Translations under genes and position numbers: made by a program
Notes under the pieces: generated by a model
What the model saw: the letters and a program-made list of their open reading frames with translations, nothing else
The model's database searches: none
What the model was told of the DNA's origin: nothing
Shown here: piece after piece, positions 1-9,645 of the stretch
Layout: every line of letters begins with the position of its first letter
Position numbering within the stretch: position 1 is the first letter of the stretch
Assembly (NCBI GenBank): GCA_002790095.1
Contig: PFUL01000116.1
Coordinates: 1 to 64,000 of the forward strand
Length of the DNA: 64,000 bases
Origin: Elusimicrobia bacterium CG_4_9_14_3_um_filter_62_55
GTDB taxonomy: Bacteria > Elusimicrobiota > Elusimicrobia > UBA1565
Direction: 5' to 3'

Positions 1-116
1 CAGAAAGCGCATGGTTCATTATAGAGGAGACTCCGGGACTCGTCGGGGGGCCGGAGGCGCAGGCCTGCGTAGGTCCTCGGACCTAGGTTGCTCTCACGGC
101 GCCGAGAGGCCCGGTC

Positions 117-311
117 CTAACTTAACCCCAACTCGCGCAGACCGTCCCGCCAAGGAAGCACGGCCACGCCTCCGAGTTTCCTGCGCCGGGAGTCCCGGGA
201 GAGGCAGAAGGCCTCGGCTCGCTTAAAGTCCGGCAGGGTCGTTTTCCCGGTTCCCCGCGGCCCGAACAGAAAGAAACTGCGGGATAAACGAGGGGAAAGC
301 ATTATGTCGAC
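117..311 (-). pseudogene. Fragment of a P-loop ATPase (AAA / DUF4143-like N-terminus)
   Basis: Minus-strand peptide MLSPRLSRSFFLFGPRGTGKTTLPDFKRAEAF has a Walker A (GPRGTGKTT) in the N-terminal context typical of DUF4143 ATPases; it ends after about 65 aa. Confidence 0.45.
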
Positions 312-459
312 CATATTCCATAATTGCACGCCGAATATGGAGTTCTGTCAATATATTGGCAGTGCCCCCTCGCGACCGCGAAGCCGTTCTCAGCGCGGCG
401 GCCGGACTCGCGATCACGCATCCCGCTTTGACTTCGATGACCCCTCCGTGATAGCATTC

Positions 460-640
460 CGGGGTCGTCGGTTTCCGGGTTCGTTGACTCCGGAATGAAA
501 AGGGAACCCGGTGAAATTCCGGGACTGCCCCGCAGCGGTAAACGGGAACGAAATTCGCAAACGGCACTGACTCCACGGGAGTCGGGAAGCTGCGAAGAGT
601 AGACCAAGCTTTAAGCCCGAAAGTCCGAAGACCTGCCGAT
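460..640 (+). promoter_or_regulatory. Cobalamin (B12) riboswitch
   Basis: Conserved blocks GGGAACCCGGTGAAATTCCGGGACTGCCCCGCAGCGGTAA, GGCACTGACTCCACGGGAGTCGGGAAGCTGC and a terminal AGTCCGAAGACCTGCC, upstream of the nrdAB operon. Confidence 0.88.
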
Positions 641-757
641 GATGACGCAGCGCCGAGATCCGCCGTTCGAAGGGAACGCAGCGGAGCCCGCAGCCGATCG
701 CATCCGGCCGCCTCTCGTCGTCGCGTCAACTTTCGCGACTTCGAGGAGGAAGCGCCG

Positions 758-3118
758 ATGAAGACCGACCCCACGCCGCCTGCCGCATCGCAAAAACAGT
801 CGCCGTCCGCAGCGAAGATGACGGTCCGAAAACGCTCGGGCGATCTGGAATCCGTCGATGTCGATAAGATCGTAAAGGCCGTTTCCCGCTGCTGCGACGG
901 CCTCGACCGCGTCGATCCGATGACCGTCGCCACGAGGACGATCGGAGGCCTGTTCGACGGCGCCACGACCCAGGAACTCGACCGGCTCTCGATCCAGACC
1001 GCGGCCGCCCACATCGCCGAGGAACCGGAATACTCACGCCTGGCGGCGCGGCTGCTCAACACCTACATCCATAAGGAAGTCTGGAATCAGGACATACACT
1101 CGTTCTCCCAGTCGATCGCGGCCGGCCAGTAGGTCGGGGTCATCGGCGACGAGACCGCAGGGTTCGTCAAGGCGAACCGCCGGAAGCTCAACCACGCGAT
1201 CGATCTGAAGCGCTCGGAAGCCTTCGAGTATTTCGGACTGCGCACCGTCTATGACCGGTATCTGATCAAGCATCCCCAGACCCGCGAGGTCATTGAGACC
1301 CCGCAGTATTTCTTCATGCGCGTCGCCTGCGGCCTGGCCGAGAGCGTCGACGACGCCTTGCGGCTCTACCGCCTGCTTTCCTCCTTCGAGTACATGACGA
1401 GTTCTCCGACGCTCTTCAACTCCGGGACCAAGCACCCCCAGATGTCGTCGTGCTACCTTGTCGACTCCCCGAAGGACCAACTCGACTCGATCTACGCCCG
1501 CTACGCGGAAGTCGCGAACCTCTCAAAATTCTCGGGCGGGATCGCGCTCGCCTACCACCGCGTCCGTTCGCGCGGCTCGCTGATCCGGGGCACCAACGGA
1601 CTCTCCAACGGCATCGTCCCGTGGCTGAAGACCCTCGACGCCTCGGTCGCCGCGGTCAACCAAGGCGGCAAACGCAAGGGCGCCTGCTGCGTCTACCTCG
1701 AGTCGTGGCACGCGGACATCGAGGAATTTCTCGAACTGCGCGAAAACACCGGCGATCCTCAGCGCCGTACGCACAATCTCAACCTCGCGCATTGGATCCC
1801 GGATCTGTTCATGCGCCGCGTCGAGGAAGACGGGGACTGGTCCCTCTTCGACCCGAAGGAAACCCCCGAACTTCCCGATCTCTACGGCGAGGCCTTCGAG
1901 GCCGCCTACGCAAAGGCCGAGGCCGAAGGCCGCTTCGTCAAACGCGTGAAGGCGCGCGCGCTCTACGGAAAAATGATGAAGACGCTCGCCGAGACCGGCA
2001 ACGGTTGGATCACCTTCAAGGACGCCTGCAACCGCAAGGCGAATCAGACCGCCAAGCCGGGCAGCGTCGTTCACTCCTCGAACCTATGCACGGAGATCGT
2101 CGAAGTCAACGACGACGGCGAAACGGCCGTTTGCAACCTCGGATCGCTGAACCTCGCGCGGCATGTCGACGGCGGACGCGTCGACTACGCGAAGCTGGCC
2201 TACAACACGCGCACCGCGGTCGAGTTCCTCGACCGCGTGGTCGACATCAACTTCTACCCGACCGAACAGGCCGCGCGGTCCAATAAGCGCTGGCGCCCGG
2301 TGGGGCTGGGGCTTATGGGCTTTCAGGACCTGCTATTTCAGTTGGAGCTCGCGTTTGATTCCGAAGCCGCGCGCCGCCTCGCCGCGCGCATCCAAGAGGA
2401 GGTTTACTTCCACGCCCTCTCGGCGTCGTGCGACCTCGCCGAACGGCTCGGCCGCCATCCCTCCTTCGACGAGACGCGGGCCGCTGCCGGGGAACTGCAG
2501 TTCGACCTCTGGGGCGTCGCGCCGCGCGACGCGAAGCGCTGGACGGAGCTGAAGGCCCGGATCGCGAAGCACGGTCTGCGCAACGCGCTCGTGCTGGCGA
2601 TCGCACCGACCGCGACGATCGCGTCGATCACCGGATGCTGCGAGTGCATCGAGCCGCAGGTTTCCAACCAGTTCAAGCGGGAGACGCTCTCGGGCGAGTT
2701 CCTCCAGATCAACCGCTTTCTGGCCAGAAAACTCCAGTCGCTCGGCCTTTGGACCGACGCGATCCGCTCGCGGATCAAGGCCGCAAACGGTTCCATCCAG
2801 GGCATCGCCGAAATTCCCGAGGAGGTTCGGCGTCTCTTTCGCACCGCTTGGGAACTTCCGATGCGCTCATTGATCGACCTTGCCGCCGCGCGGGGGCCGT
2901 TTCTGGACCAGAGCCAGTCGCTGAACCTCTTCCTCGAAACGCCGACGATCGGGAAGCTCTCCTCGATGTACATGTACGCGTGGAAATCCGGGTTAAAGAC
3001 CACCTACTACCTGCGCTCCCGACCGGCGACGGAGATCGCGAAGATCGCTCCGGCGGCCGCGGCAGCGGCCGTCGCCTGCAGCCTCGAAAATCCAGAGTCC
3101 TGCGAGGCCTGTCAATGA
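758..3118 (+). CDS. nrdA: Ribonucleoside-diphosphate reductase alpha subunit (class I), interrupted by an in-frame TAG at 1130-1132
   Basis: The 124-aa ATP-cone ORF and the 600-aa ORF are in the same frame and both read as NrdA; peptides such as FEYFGLRTVYDRYL, NLCTEIVEVNDDGETAVCNLGSLNL and GLKTTYYLRSR are RNR-like. Confidence 0.85.
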
Positions 3119-4116
3119 GCCTGCTCGATCCCGGTCTGGACCTGACGCTGCGCCCGATGCGCTACCCTGCGTTCTTCGACTTCTATAAAACGGCGATCAA
3201 GAACACCTGGACCGTCGAGGAGGTCGACTTCTCGCACGACCTCGGCGACCTGCGCGACAAGCTCTCGGAGTCGGAACGCCACATGATCCGGCGCTTGGTC
3301 GCCTTTTTCGCGACCGGTGACGCCATCGTCGCCAACAACCTGGTGCTCAACCTCTACAAGCACCTAAACTCCCCCGAAGCCCGGCTCTACCTGTCGCGCC
3401 AACTCTACGAAGAGGCGCTTCATGTCGAGTTCTACCTGACTTTGCTCGACACCTACATTCCCGAACCCAAGGATCGGGAGGCAGCCTTCGCCGCGATAGA
3501 GAACATCCCGTCGATCAAGAAGAAGGCCGGCTTCTGCTTCAAGTGGATGAACTCGATCCACGCGCTGGAGGCGACGCGTACCGCCGAGCAGAGGCGCGTT
3601 TTCCTGCTAAATCTCATCTGCTTCGCCGGCTGCATCGAGGGTCTGTTTTTCTTCGCGGCCTTCGCCTATGTCTACTTTCTGCGCTCGAAGGGGCTGCTCA
3701 ACGGACTGGCGGCGGGGACCAATTGGGTTTTTCGCGACGAGAGCATGCACATCCGCTTCGCGTTCGAGGTGATCAAAACGATCCGCGAAGAGGATCCGGG
3801 ACTGTTCAATGAAACTCTGCAGGACAATGTGCGGCGGATGATGGCCGACGCGATCGAGGTGGAGATGGCCTTCGCCGAGGACGTGCTGCAGATGGGCGTC
3901 GCGGGCCTCTCCGCGTCGGCGATGCAGGAGTACCTGCAGTTCGTCGTCGACCGCCGGCTCGAGGCGCTCGCGATGAAGCCGATCTACGGGGTCAAAAACC
4001 CGTTCGGGTTCCTTGAACTGCAGGATGTGCAGGAATTGACGAATTTCTTCGAGCGGCGCGTCTCCGCCTACCAGGTCGCCGTCGCCGGGGAAGTCGCGTT
4101 CGGCGAGGATTTTTGA
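3115..4116 (+). CDS. nrdB: Ribonucleoside-diphosphate reductase beta subunit
   Basis: MSLLDPGLDLTLRPMRYPAFFDFYKTAIKNTWTVEEVDFSHDL; ferritin-like R2 motifs EEALHVEFY and DESMHIRFAF. ATG overlaps the nrdA stop (ATGA). Confidence 0.93.
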   Translation: MSLLDPGLDLTLRPMRYPAFFDFYKTAIKNTWTVEEVDFSHDLGDLRDKLSESERHMIRRLVAFFATGDAIVANNLVLNLYKHLNSPEARLYLSRQLYEEALHVEFYLTLLDTYIPEPKDREAAFAAIENIPSIKKKAGFCFKWMNSIHALEATRTAEQRRVFLLNLICFAGCIEGLFFFAAFAYVYFLRSKGLLNGLAAGTNWVFRDESMHIRFAFEVIKTIREEDPGLFNETLQDNVRRMMADAIEVEMAFAEDVLQMGVAGLSASAMQEYLQFVVDRRLEALAMKPIYGVKNPFGFLELQDVQELTNFFERRVSAYQVAVAGEVAFGEDF

Positions 4117-4253
4117 ACGCCCGGAAGCTGCATCGCGCCGCCGGATCGGCATTGCTGCTGCCGTTTGCGGGGCTGTCTCTTCTCGGTCTCCGGCTCACTC
4201 ACCCGTTGCATCGCTGAGCGCGGCCTTGTAGGGCTCGGCGAACTTGTCCGCCT

Positions 4254-4640
4254 TTAGAGTCGCTTTCGCGAGTGGGCTTTCAGCCACTGTGCGATCTCGT
4301 GCTCGTCGGTCCCGCCCGAGGAGACCTTCATCACGAAGTCGAACTTCTGGTTCTCGCCCGCCCGGAGATCAAAGCCGTTCATGCGCAGCATGAGGCGCAT
4401 GGATTCCAAGCCCGTGCGTTTGTTGCCGTCCACGAATGGATGGTTCTTGATGATCGAATGGCCCAAAGCGCCAGCCTTGGCGAACAAGTCTGGATACAGG
4501 TCGGCTCCGCCGAACGCTGCCTGAGGACGGTAGACTGCGGACTCCAGCAGCCCCTGGTCCCTCACGCCGTGGGAGCCCCCCGAGACCTCGACAACGCGTT
4601 TATGCAGGAAGATGACTTGGTTCGGGTAGAGATAGTTCAA
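4254..4640 (-). CDS. doc: Fic/Doc-family (death-on-curing) toxin
   Basis: Motif HPFVDGNKRTG (HxFxDGNKR) and Doc-like N-terminus. Confidence 0.88.
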   Translation of the reverse strand: MNYLYPNQVIFLHKRVVEVSGGSHGVRDQGLLESAVYRPQAAFGGADLYPDLFAKAGALGHSIIKNHPFVDGNKRTGLESMRLMLRMNGFDLRAGENQKFDFVMKVSSGGTDEHEIAQWLKAHSRKRL

Positions 4641-4861
4641 GCGTCGCTTAGCCGCTGCAGCAGCTTCCGGTCTTCATTGAGGAGGTCTTCGATCTCTGCG
4701 CGCAGCGGGGACGAGACTATGTCCTCGGCATGGCGGCGCAACACCAGTTCTACCCCCTCCCGAACTAATTCCGATTGGGGGATGCGCGTTCGCTCTGAAA
4801 CGGCTTTGAGCGCCTTCAGCATCTTCTCGTCCAGTTTGGTCGTGTAAGCCTTGAGTGGCAT
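4637..4861 (-). CDS. Ribbon-helix-helix antitoxin paired with Doc
   Basis: MPLKAYTTKLDEKMLKALKAVSERTRIPQSELVREGVELVLRRH is RHH-like; overlaps the doc start; SD AGGAGG 6 nt upstream of ATG. Confidence 0.75.
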   Translation of the reverse strand: MPLKAYTTKLDEKMLKALKAVSERTRIPQSELVREGVELVLRRHAEDIVSSPLRAEIEDLLNEDRKLLQRLSDA

Positions 4862-4879
4862 GAGAATCCTCCTGAGCAA

Positions 4880-4908
4880 AGTATAGAGGCCTCTCTTTTC
4901 TATATCAA
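4880..4908 (-). promoter_or_regulatory. Sigma70-like promoter of the Doc TA operon with an internal palindrome
   Basis: TTGATA-N17-TATACT on the minus strand; AGAGGCCTCT palindrome (4885-4894) sits against the -10. Confidence 0.6.
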
Positions 4909-4982
4909 TACTAATATTGCTTATTATTTTTGCAGCAATATGGGGGATTCCCCCTCGACCTTGTCGAGACGGTGGAGCGGCC

Positions 4983-5747
4983 TCAGTCCCTCGCGACCAC
5001 GGTCGCGCGCAGGTATTCCCGGTTGAGCCGGGCGATGTTTGAGACGTTGATTTCCTTGGGACAGGCCTTCATGCACTCGTACTCGTTGGTGCAGTTGCCG
5101 AAGCCCTCGCTGTCGTGCTGCTCGACCATCCGCAGCACCCGCCGCGTGCGCTCGGGCTGTCCCTGCGGCAGAAGGGCGAACTGGGACACCTTCGCTCCCA
5201 TGAACAGCATCGCCGAGGCGTTCGGACACGCGGCCACGCAAGCGCCGCAGCCGATGCAGGCGGCCGCGTCCATCGCCATTTCCGCGTTCTCCTGCGGGAC
5301 GGGAATGGAATTCGCCTCGCAGGCCGATCCGGTCTTGACGCTGGTGTAGCCGCCGGCGGCGATGATGCGGTCGAACGCGCCGCGGTCGGTCACCAAGTCG
5401 CGGATCACCGGGAATGCGCGCGCGCGAAACGGCTCCACCGTGATCGTGTCGCCGTCTTTGTAGCGGCGCATGTGAAGCGAACAGGTGGTCTTCCCCCCGT
5501 CCGGGCCGTGCGCCCGGCCGTTGATCACCAGCGCGCACATCCCGCAAATACCCTCGCGGCAGTCGTGATCGAAGGCGATCGGATCCTTGCCGGCCTCGGT
5601 GAGGTCCTCGTTGACCATGTCGAGCATCTCAAGAAAGCTCTGATCCGCCGAAATGTTCTTCGCCTGGTAGGTCTCAAAGCGTCCTTCGGACGCCGCGTCC
5701 TTTTGCCGCCAGACGCGCAGCGTGAGATTCATCGTGCCAGCACTCAT
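4983..5747 (-). CDS. sdhB: Succinate dehydrogenase/fumarate reductase iron-sulfur subunit
   Basis: [32 protein letters not shown] and CMKACPKEI cluster motifs. Confidence 0.95.
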   Translation of the reverse strand: MSAGTMNLTLRVWRQKDAASEGRFETYQAKNISADQSFLEMLDMVNEDLTEAGKDPIAFDHDCREGICGMCALVINGRAHGPDGGKTTCSLHMRRYKDGDTITVEPFRARAFPVIRDLVTDRGAFDRIIAAGGYTSVKTGSACEANSIPVPQENAEMAMDAAACIGCGACVAACPNASAMLFMGAKVSQFALLPQGQPERTRRVLRMVEQHDSEGFGNCTNEYECMKACPKEINVSNIARLNREYLRATVVARD

Positions 5748-7663
5748 TTGTAGCTCCTCTGCGTCAGCTTTACATGCTCGAATTTCAATTCTTCCTTATG
5801 GCGCACCGGATCGGCCCCGTCGCCCTTGAACTCCCAGGCGGCGACGTGCGAGAACTTCTCGTCGTCGCGGCGTGCCTCGTTTTCCTCGGTCTGATGCTCC
5901 TCGCGGAAATGACCACCGCAGCTTTCCTCGCGCTCCAGCGCGTCGCGGCAGAGCAACTCGGCGAATTCCATGTAGTCGGCGACGCGGCCGGCGCGCTCGA
6001 GGCCTTGGTTGAACTCATCGGCGCCGCCGACGACCTTGACCTCCTTCCAGAATCGTCCGCGAAGCTCCCGGACGGCGCTGATCGCATCGGTAAGCCCCTT
6101 GGCGTTGCGCGCCATGCCGCAGTTGTTCCAAAGGATCTTTCCCAGGTCCCGATGGAAGGCCACCGCCGTTCGCTTGCCGTTCACGCCGAGCAGCTTGTCG
6201 ATGCGCGCTTGAGCCTCTTTCTCCGCCGACGCGAATTCCGCCGCGTCGGTCGAAGGGCGCTCGTCGTACTTCACCCCGGCTAAGTAGCCGCCGATCGTCG
6301 CGGGAATCACGAAATACCCGTCCGCGAGACCCTGCATCAACGCGCTCGCGCCGAGCCGATTCGCCCCATGATCCGAGAAGTTCGCCTCACCGAGCACGAA
6401 GAGTCCCGGGATCGTCGACTGGAGATTGTAATCCACCCAAAGCCCGCCCATAGCGTAGTGCACCGCCGGGTAAATGCGCATCGGAACCTTGTACGGGTTC
6501 TCGTCGGTGATGTGATGGTACATGTCGAAGAGGTTTCCATACTTCGAGCGGATTGTTTCCTCACCGTCGCGCCTGATCGCGTCGCGAAAGTCGAGGTACA
6601 CCGCGAGCTTCGTCTCACCGACCCCGTTGCCGCCGTCGCAGGCGGTTTTCGCCGCGCGCGAGGCCACATCCCGCGGGACCAAATTGCCGAACGCAGGGTA
6701 GCGCCGCTCAAGGTAGTAATCGCGCTCCGCCTCGGGGATCTCATCGGCTTTTCGGGTCTCCCCTGCTTTCTTCGGAACCCATACGCGCCCGTCGTTGCGA
6801 AGGCTTTCCGACATCAGCGTTAATTTGGACTGAAGGTCGCCCTTGACCGGGATGCACGTGGGGTGAATCTGCGTGTAGCACGGGTTGGCGAAATACGCCC
6901 CGCGCTTGTAGGCCCTGTAGCTCGCCGTGACGTTGCAGTTCGCCGCGTTCGTAGACAGGAAGAAGACGTTGGCATAGCCCCCCGTCGCCAGTACCACGGC
7001 GTGTGCCGAATGGCGTTCGAGCTTGCCGGTGACGAGGTTGCGCACGACGATCCCCTTCGCCTTGCCGTCGACGACGACGAGGTCGAGCATCTCCCGACGC
7101 TCCATCATCTTGACCTTGCCGGCGTCGATCTGGCGCATCAAAGAACCGTAGGCGCCGAGCAGCAGCTGCTGGCCGGTCTGGCCGCGCGCGTAGAAAGTGC
7201 GCGAGACCTGCGCGCCGCCGAAGGAACGGTTGGCGAGGTTGCCGCCGTACTCGCGCGCGAACGGGACGCCCTGCGCGACGCACTGATCGATGATGTTGTT
7301 GGACACCTGGGCGAGCCGGTAGACGTTCGCCTCGCGGGCGCGGTAGTCGCCGCCCTTGACGGTGTCGTAGAACAGGCGCCAGACGCTGTCGCCGTCGTTG
7401 GGGTAGTTCTTCGCGGCGTTGATGCCGCCCTGCGCCGCGATGGAATGCGCGCGTCGGGGAGAATCCTGGATGCAGAAGTTGAGCACGTCATAGCCCATTT
7501 CGGCGAGGCTTGCCGCGGCCGCGCCGCCGGAGAGACCGGTGCCGACGACGATAACGGTATATTTGCGCTTGTTCGCCGGATTGACCAGCTTGCAATCGAA
7601 CTTATGCTTATCCCATTTCTTTTCGATGGGCCCGTCGGGAATCTTGGAATCGAGAATGCTCAC
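5744..7663 (-). CDS. sdhA: Succinate dehydrogenase/fumarate reductase flavoprotein subunit
   Basis: [29 protein letters not shown] site; [18 protein letters not shown] start overlapping the sdhC stop. Confidence 0.95.
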   Translation of the reverse strand: MSILDSKIPDGPIEKKWDKHKFDCKLVNPANKRKYTVIVVGTGLSGGAAAASLAEMGYDVLNFCIQDSPRRAHSIAAQGGINAAKNYPNDGDSVWRLFYDTVKGGDYRAREANVYRLAQVSNNIIDQCVAQGVPFAREYGGNLANRSFGGAQVSRTFYARGQTGQQLLLGAYGSLMRQIDAGKVKMMERREMLDLVVVDGKAKGIVVRNLVTGKLERHSAHAVVLATGGYANVFFLSTNAANCNVTASYRAYKRGAYFANPCYTQIHPTCIPVKGDLQSKLTLMSESLRNDGRVWVPKKAGETRKADEIPEAERDYYLERRYPAFGNLVPRDVASRAAKTACDGGNGVGETKLAVYLDFRDAIRRDGEETIRSKYGNLFDMYHHITDENPYKVPMRIYPAVHYAMGGLWVDYNLQSTIPGLFVLGEANFSDHGANRLGASALMQGLADGYFVIPATIGGYLAGVKYDERPSTDAAEFASAEKEAQARIDKLLGVNGKRTAVAFHRDLGKILWNNCGMARNAKGLTDAISAVRELRGRFWKEVKVVGGADEFNQGLERAGRVADYMEFAELLCRDALEREESCGGHFREEHQTEENEARRDDEKFSHVAAWEFKGDGADPVRHKEELKFEHVKLTQRSYK

Positions 7664-8307
7664 AGCGCGCCTCCCCGGGTAAACCCGAATACCGGCAGCA
7701 GACCGAAGCCGACCGCGAACGCGATCGCGAGAACCAGCCCGACCCCCTCGATGCAGGGCGTGTAGCGGGGGTGGTTGAAGCCGAACGTCTGAAAGGCGCT
7801 CTTGATCCCGTGGCTTAAATGCAGGCCCAGCGAAACCATCGCGATGAGGTAAAACGCCGTGTAGGGAGCGACATGAAACCAATCGATCACATGCTCCCAC
7901 AAGCTCGTTCCCGAGGCGTGCTGGATCTTGAAGGTGAAGATGTGGACGCCGAGGAAAATCAAAGTCATCAGGCCGGTGTACTTCATCGTCGATGATCCTA
8001 TCGTCCGCCCGCCCTCGTTCTCGTTCATCTCGTAATCGCGGCCCCGGGCGAACCGGTTCTGGATGCTAACGCGCAGGCCCCAGCCGATGTGCACGAGAAA
8101 CAGCGCCGCCAGGCCGATCTCCGCGGGAATCAGCAGAGGGTGATTCGAAAGGAAAGCCGCGTAGGAGTCGAACTTCTCCGCGCCCAAGTAAATCAACAAG
8201 TTTCCGGTCAAATGCGACGCGAGAAACCCGATCAGCAGAAGGCCGCTGAGCGCCACAACCTGCTTGCGCCCGATCGAGCTTCCAAACGCGTACTTCAAAA
8301 ACCTCAT
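7660..8307 (-). CDS. sdhC: Succinate dehydrogenase cytochrome b subunit
   Basis: Five-TM-like protein with conserved His residues ([31 protein letters not shown]), directly upstream of sdhA. Confidence 0.88.
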   Translation of the reverse strand: MRFLKYAFGSSIGRKQVVALSGLLLIGFLASHLTGNLLIYLGAEKFDSYAAFLSNHPLLIPAEIGLAALFLVHIGWGLRVSIQNRFARGRDYEMNENEGGRTIGSSTMKYTGLMTLIFLGVHIFTFKIQHASGTSLWEHVIDWFHVAPYTAFYLIAMVSLGLHLSHGIKSAFQTFGFNHPRYTPCIEGVGLVLAIAFAVGFGLLPVFGFTRGGAL

Positions 8308-9176
8308 AGAGCCACCCCCTTAGATTCTTCTGCGCAAAATACGTCGATTGAACTTCCGCGCTTCCCCGCGATCGAACGCGCCTCCACGGCGATCGCGTCA
8401 AGCGCGTCGTCGGAACGGACCGGTTCATGATGGAACAGCGCGAGGCGCTTCACTTCGGCCTTGATGCCGAGATCCACGCTGTCCTTCCACCGACTGTGAC
8501 CCCAACCCCGCTTCAACTCGTACTCTTCATCGGTATATTGGGAGTCGCAGATCAACAGATCGGCGTTCCGGCAAAAATCTTCGATGCACCGATCTTGCCG
8601 TAAAGCCAACTCACTCGGCCCCGAAAAGGCCGCGTGGTTCTCATGATCGGTGAGATAAACGACGCTGCGCCCTCCCGGGAAATCGAGCCGATAGGCCAGG
8701 TTGACCCCGGGATGGTTCGTGTAAATCGTCTTCACGACGGCGTCTTCCGCTTCATAGGGCCGCGTATCGATATGGTGAAACTCGAGCTGGGAGGCCATAT
8801 CCCCGACCTCAACGGGGAAGTAGTTGATCCCCATCTGGCGGCGGAAGATATTCTCGAAACTGTCGCCGATACTCTTGACGCTGTGAATCGTGAACTTATT
8901 CTTGGGGATGTAGGCCGGGACGAAGAACGGAAAGCCCTGGATATGGTCCCAATGCGTATGCCCGATGAAGATGTGACCGCGTTTCGCTTGGCCGGGATTG
9001 CGCCCCATCATGTCCATCCCCAGTTCGCGAATACCGGTCCCGCTGTCGAAAATGTAGACGTCGTCGCCGTGGCGTACTTCGACGCAGGAGGTGTTGCCGC
9101 CGTACTTGAGGGTGCTTTTTCCCGGAGCGGGGATCGAGCCGCGCGTTCCCCAAAAGCGGACTTTCAGGGGAGTCAT
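8304..9176 (-). CDS. MBL-fold metallo-hydrolase
   Basis: GTRGSIPAPG...GGNTSC, FIGHTHWDHIQGFPFF (HxHxDH). Confidence 0.88.
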   Translation of the reverse strand: MTPLKVRFWGTRGSIPAPGKSTLKYGGNTSCVEVRHGDDVYIFDSGTGIRELGMDMMGRNPGQAKRGHIFIGHTHWDHIQGFPFFVPAYIPKNKFTIHSVKSIGDSFENIFRRQMGINYFPVEVGDMASQLEFHHIDTRPYEAEDAVVKTIYTNHPGVNLAYRLDFPGGRSVVYLTDHENHAAFSGPSELALRQDRCIEDFCRNADLLICDSQYTDEEYELKRGWGHSRWKDSVDLGIKAEVKRLALFHHEPVRSDDALDAIAVEARSIAGKRGSSIDVFCAEESKGVAL

Positions 9177-9556
9177 GATTTCCCGACCAGCCCCTCGACC
9201 TTCGCCAGTAATCGGCCGATATCGTAGGGTTTGACGATGTAGTCGTCGGCGCCGAGACGCTTGGCCGCCTTGATGTCGACCGCGTATCCCTTCCCCGACG
9301 AAATCAGGATTTTCATGTCCCGAAGAGCGGGCTCCTTGCGCAGCCTCTCGCACACGTCGAAGCCGTGCATGCCCGGCATCAGCAGGTCCAAGATCAGCAG
9401 GTCGGGCTTGGCCTCGAGCGCGGCCTTGACCCCTTCGAGACCATCGACCGCCGTGACGACCTGGTAGGCTTGGCTTGTCAGGCAATGCTCGAGCAGTTCG
9501 ACCATCGACGGATCATCGTCGACGACCAAAATCATGATTTTTTTGGACGGCGTCAT
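9173..9556 (-). CDS. Single-domain response regulator (CheY-like)
   Basis: ILVVDDDPSM, LLILDLLMPGMHG, ISSGKG, VKPYD receiver signature; overlaps the downstream MBL gene. Confidence 0.92.
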   Translation of the reverse strand: MTPSKKIMILVVDDDPSMVELLEHCLTSQAYQVVTAVDGLEGVKAALEAKPDLLILDLLMPGMHGFDVCERLRKEPALRDMKILISSGKGYAVDIKAAKRLGADDYIVKPYDIGRLLAKVEGLVGKS

Positions 9557-9595
9557 GGAAAGGGTCCGTCCGGATTATGCCAAAATAAAACGGAA

Positions 9596-9617
9596 GGCGC
9601 GACTGTTTCGTCGCGCC
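9596..9617 (-). terminator. Rho-independent terminator after the M48 protease gene
   Basis: GGCGCGAC-loop-GTCGCGCC stem, followed on the minus strand by TTCCGTTTTATTTTG. Confidence 0.7.
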
Positions 9618-9645
9618 CCCCGGTTTCCGTGAAATCACGCTTAAA

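Noticed and set aside
1130-1132. Genome-wide UAG recoding as explanation for the nrdA stop
   Set aside because: Other genes here end at TAG in a normal place (e.g. 25528-26658 and 27181-27594), so UAG reads as stop in general.
2428-3114. N-terminal 229 aa of the 562-aa ORF containing nrdB
   Set aside because: Arg/Pro-rich out-of-frame sequence overlapping nrdA; NrdB homology begins at the ATG at 3115.
5774-6283. Plus-strand ORF opposite sdhA with hydrophobic stretch
   Set aside because: Fully inside conserved sdhA on the other strand; no independent start signal or domain.
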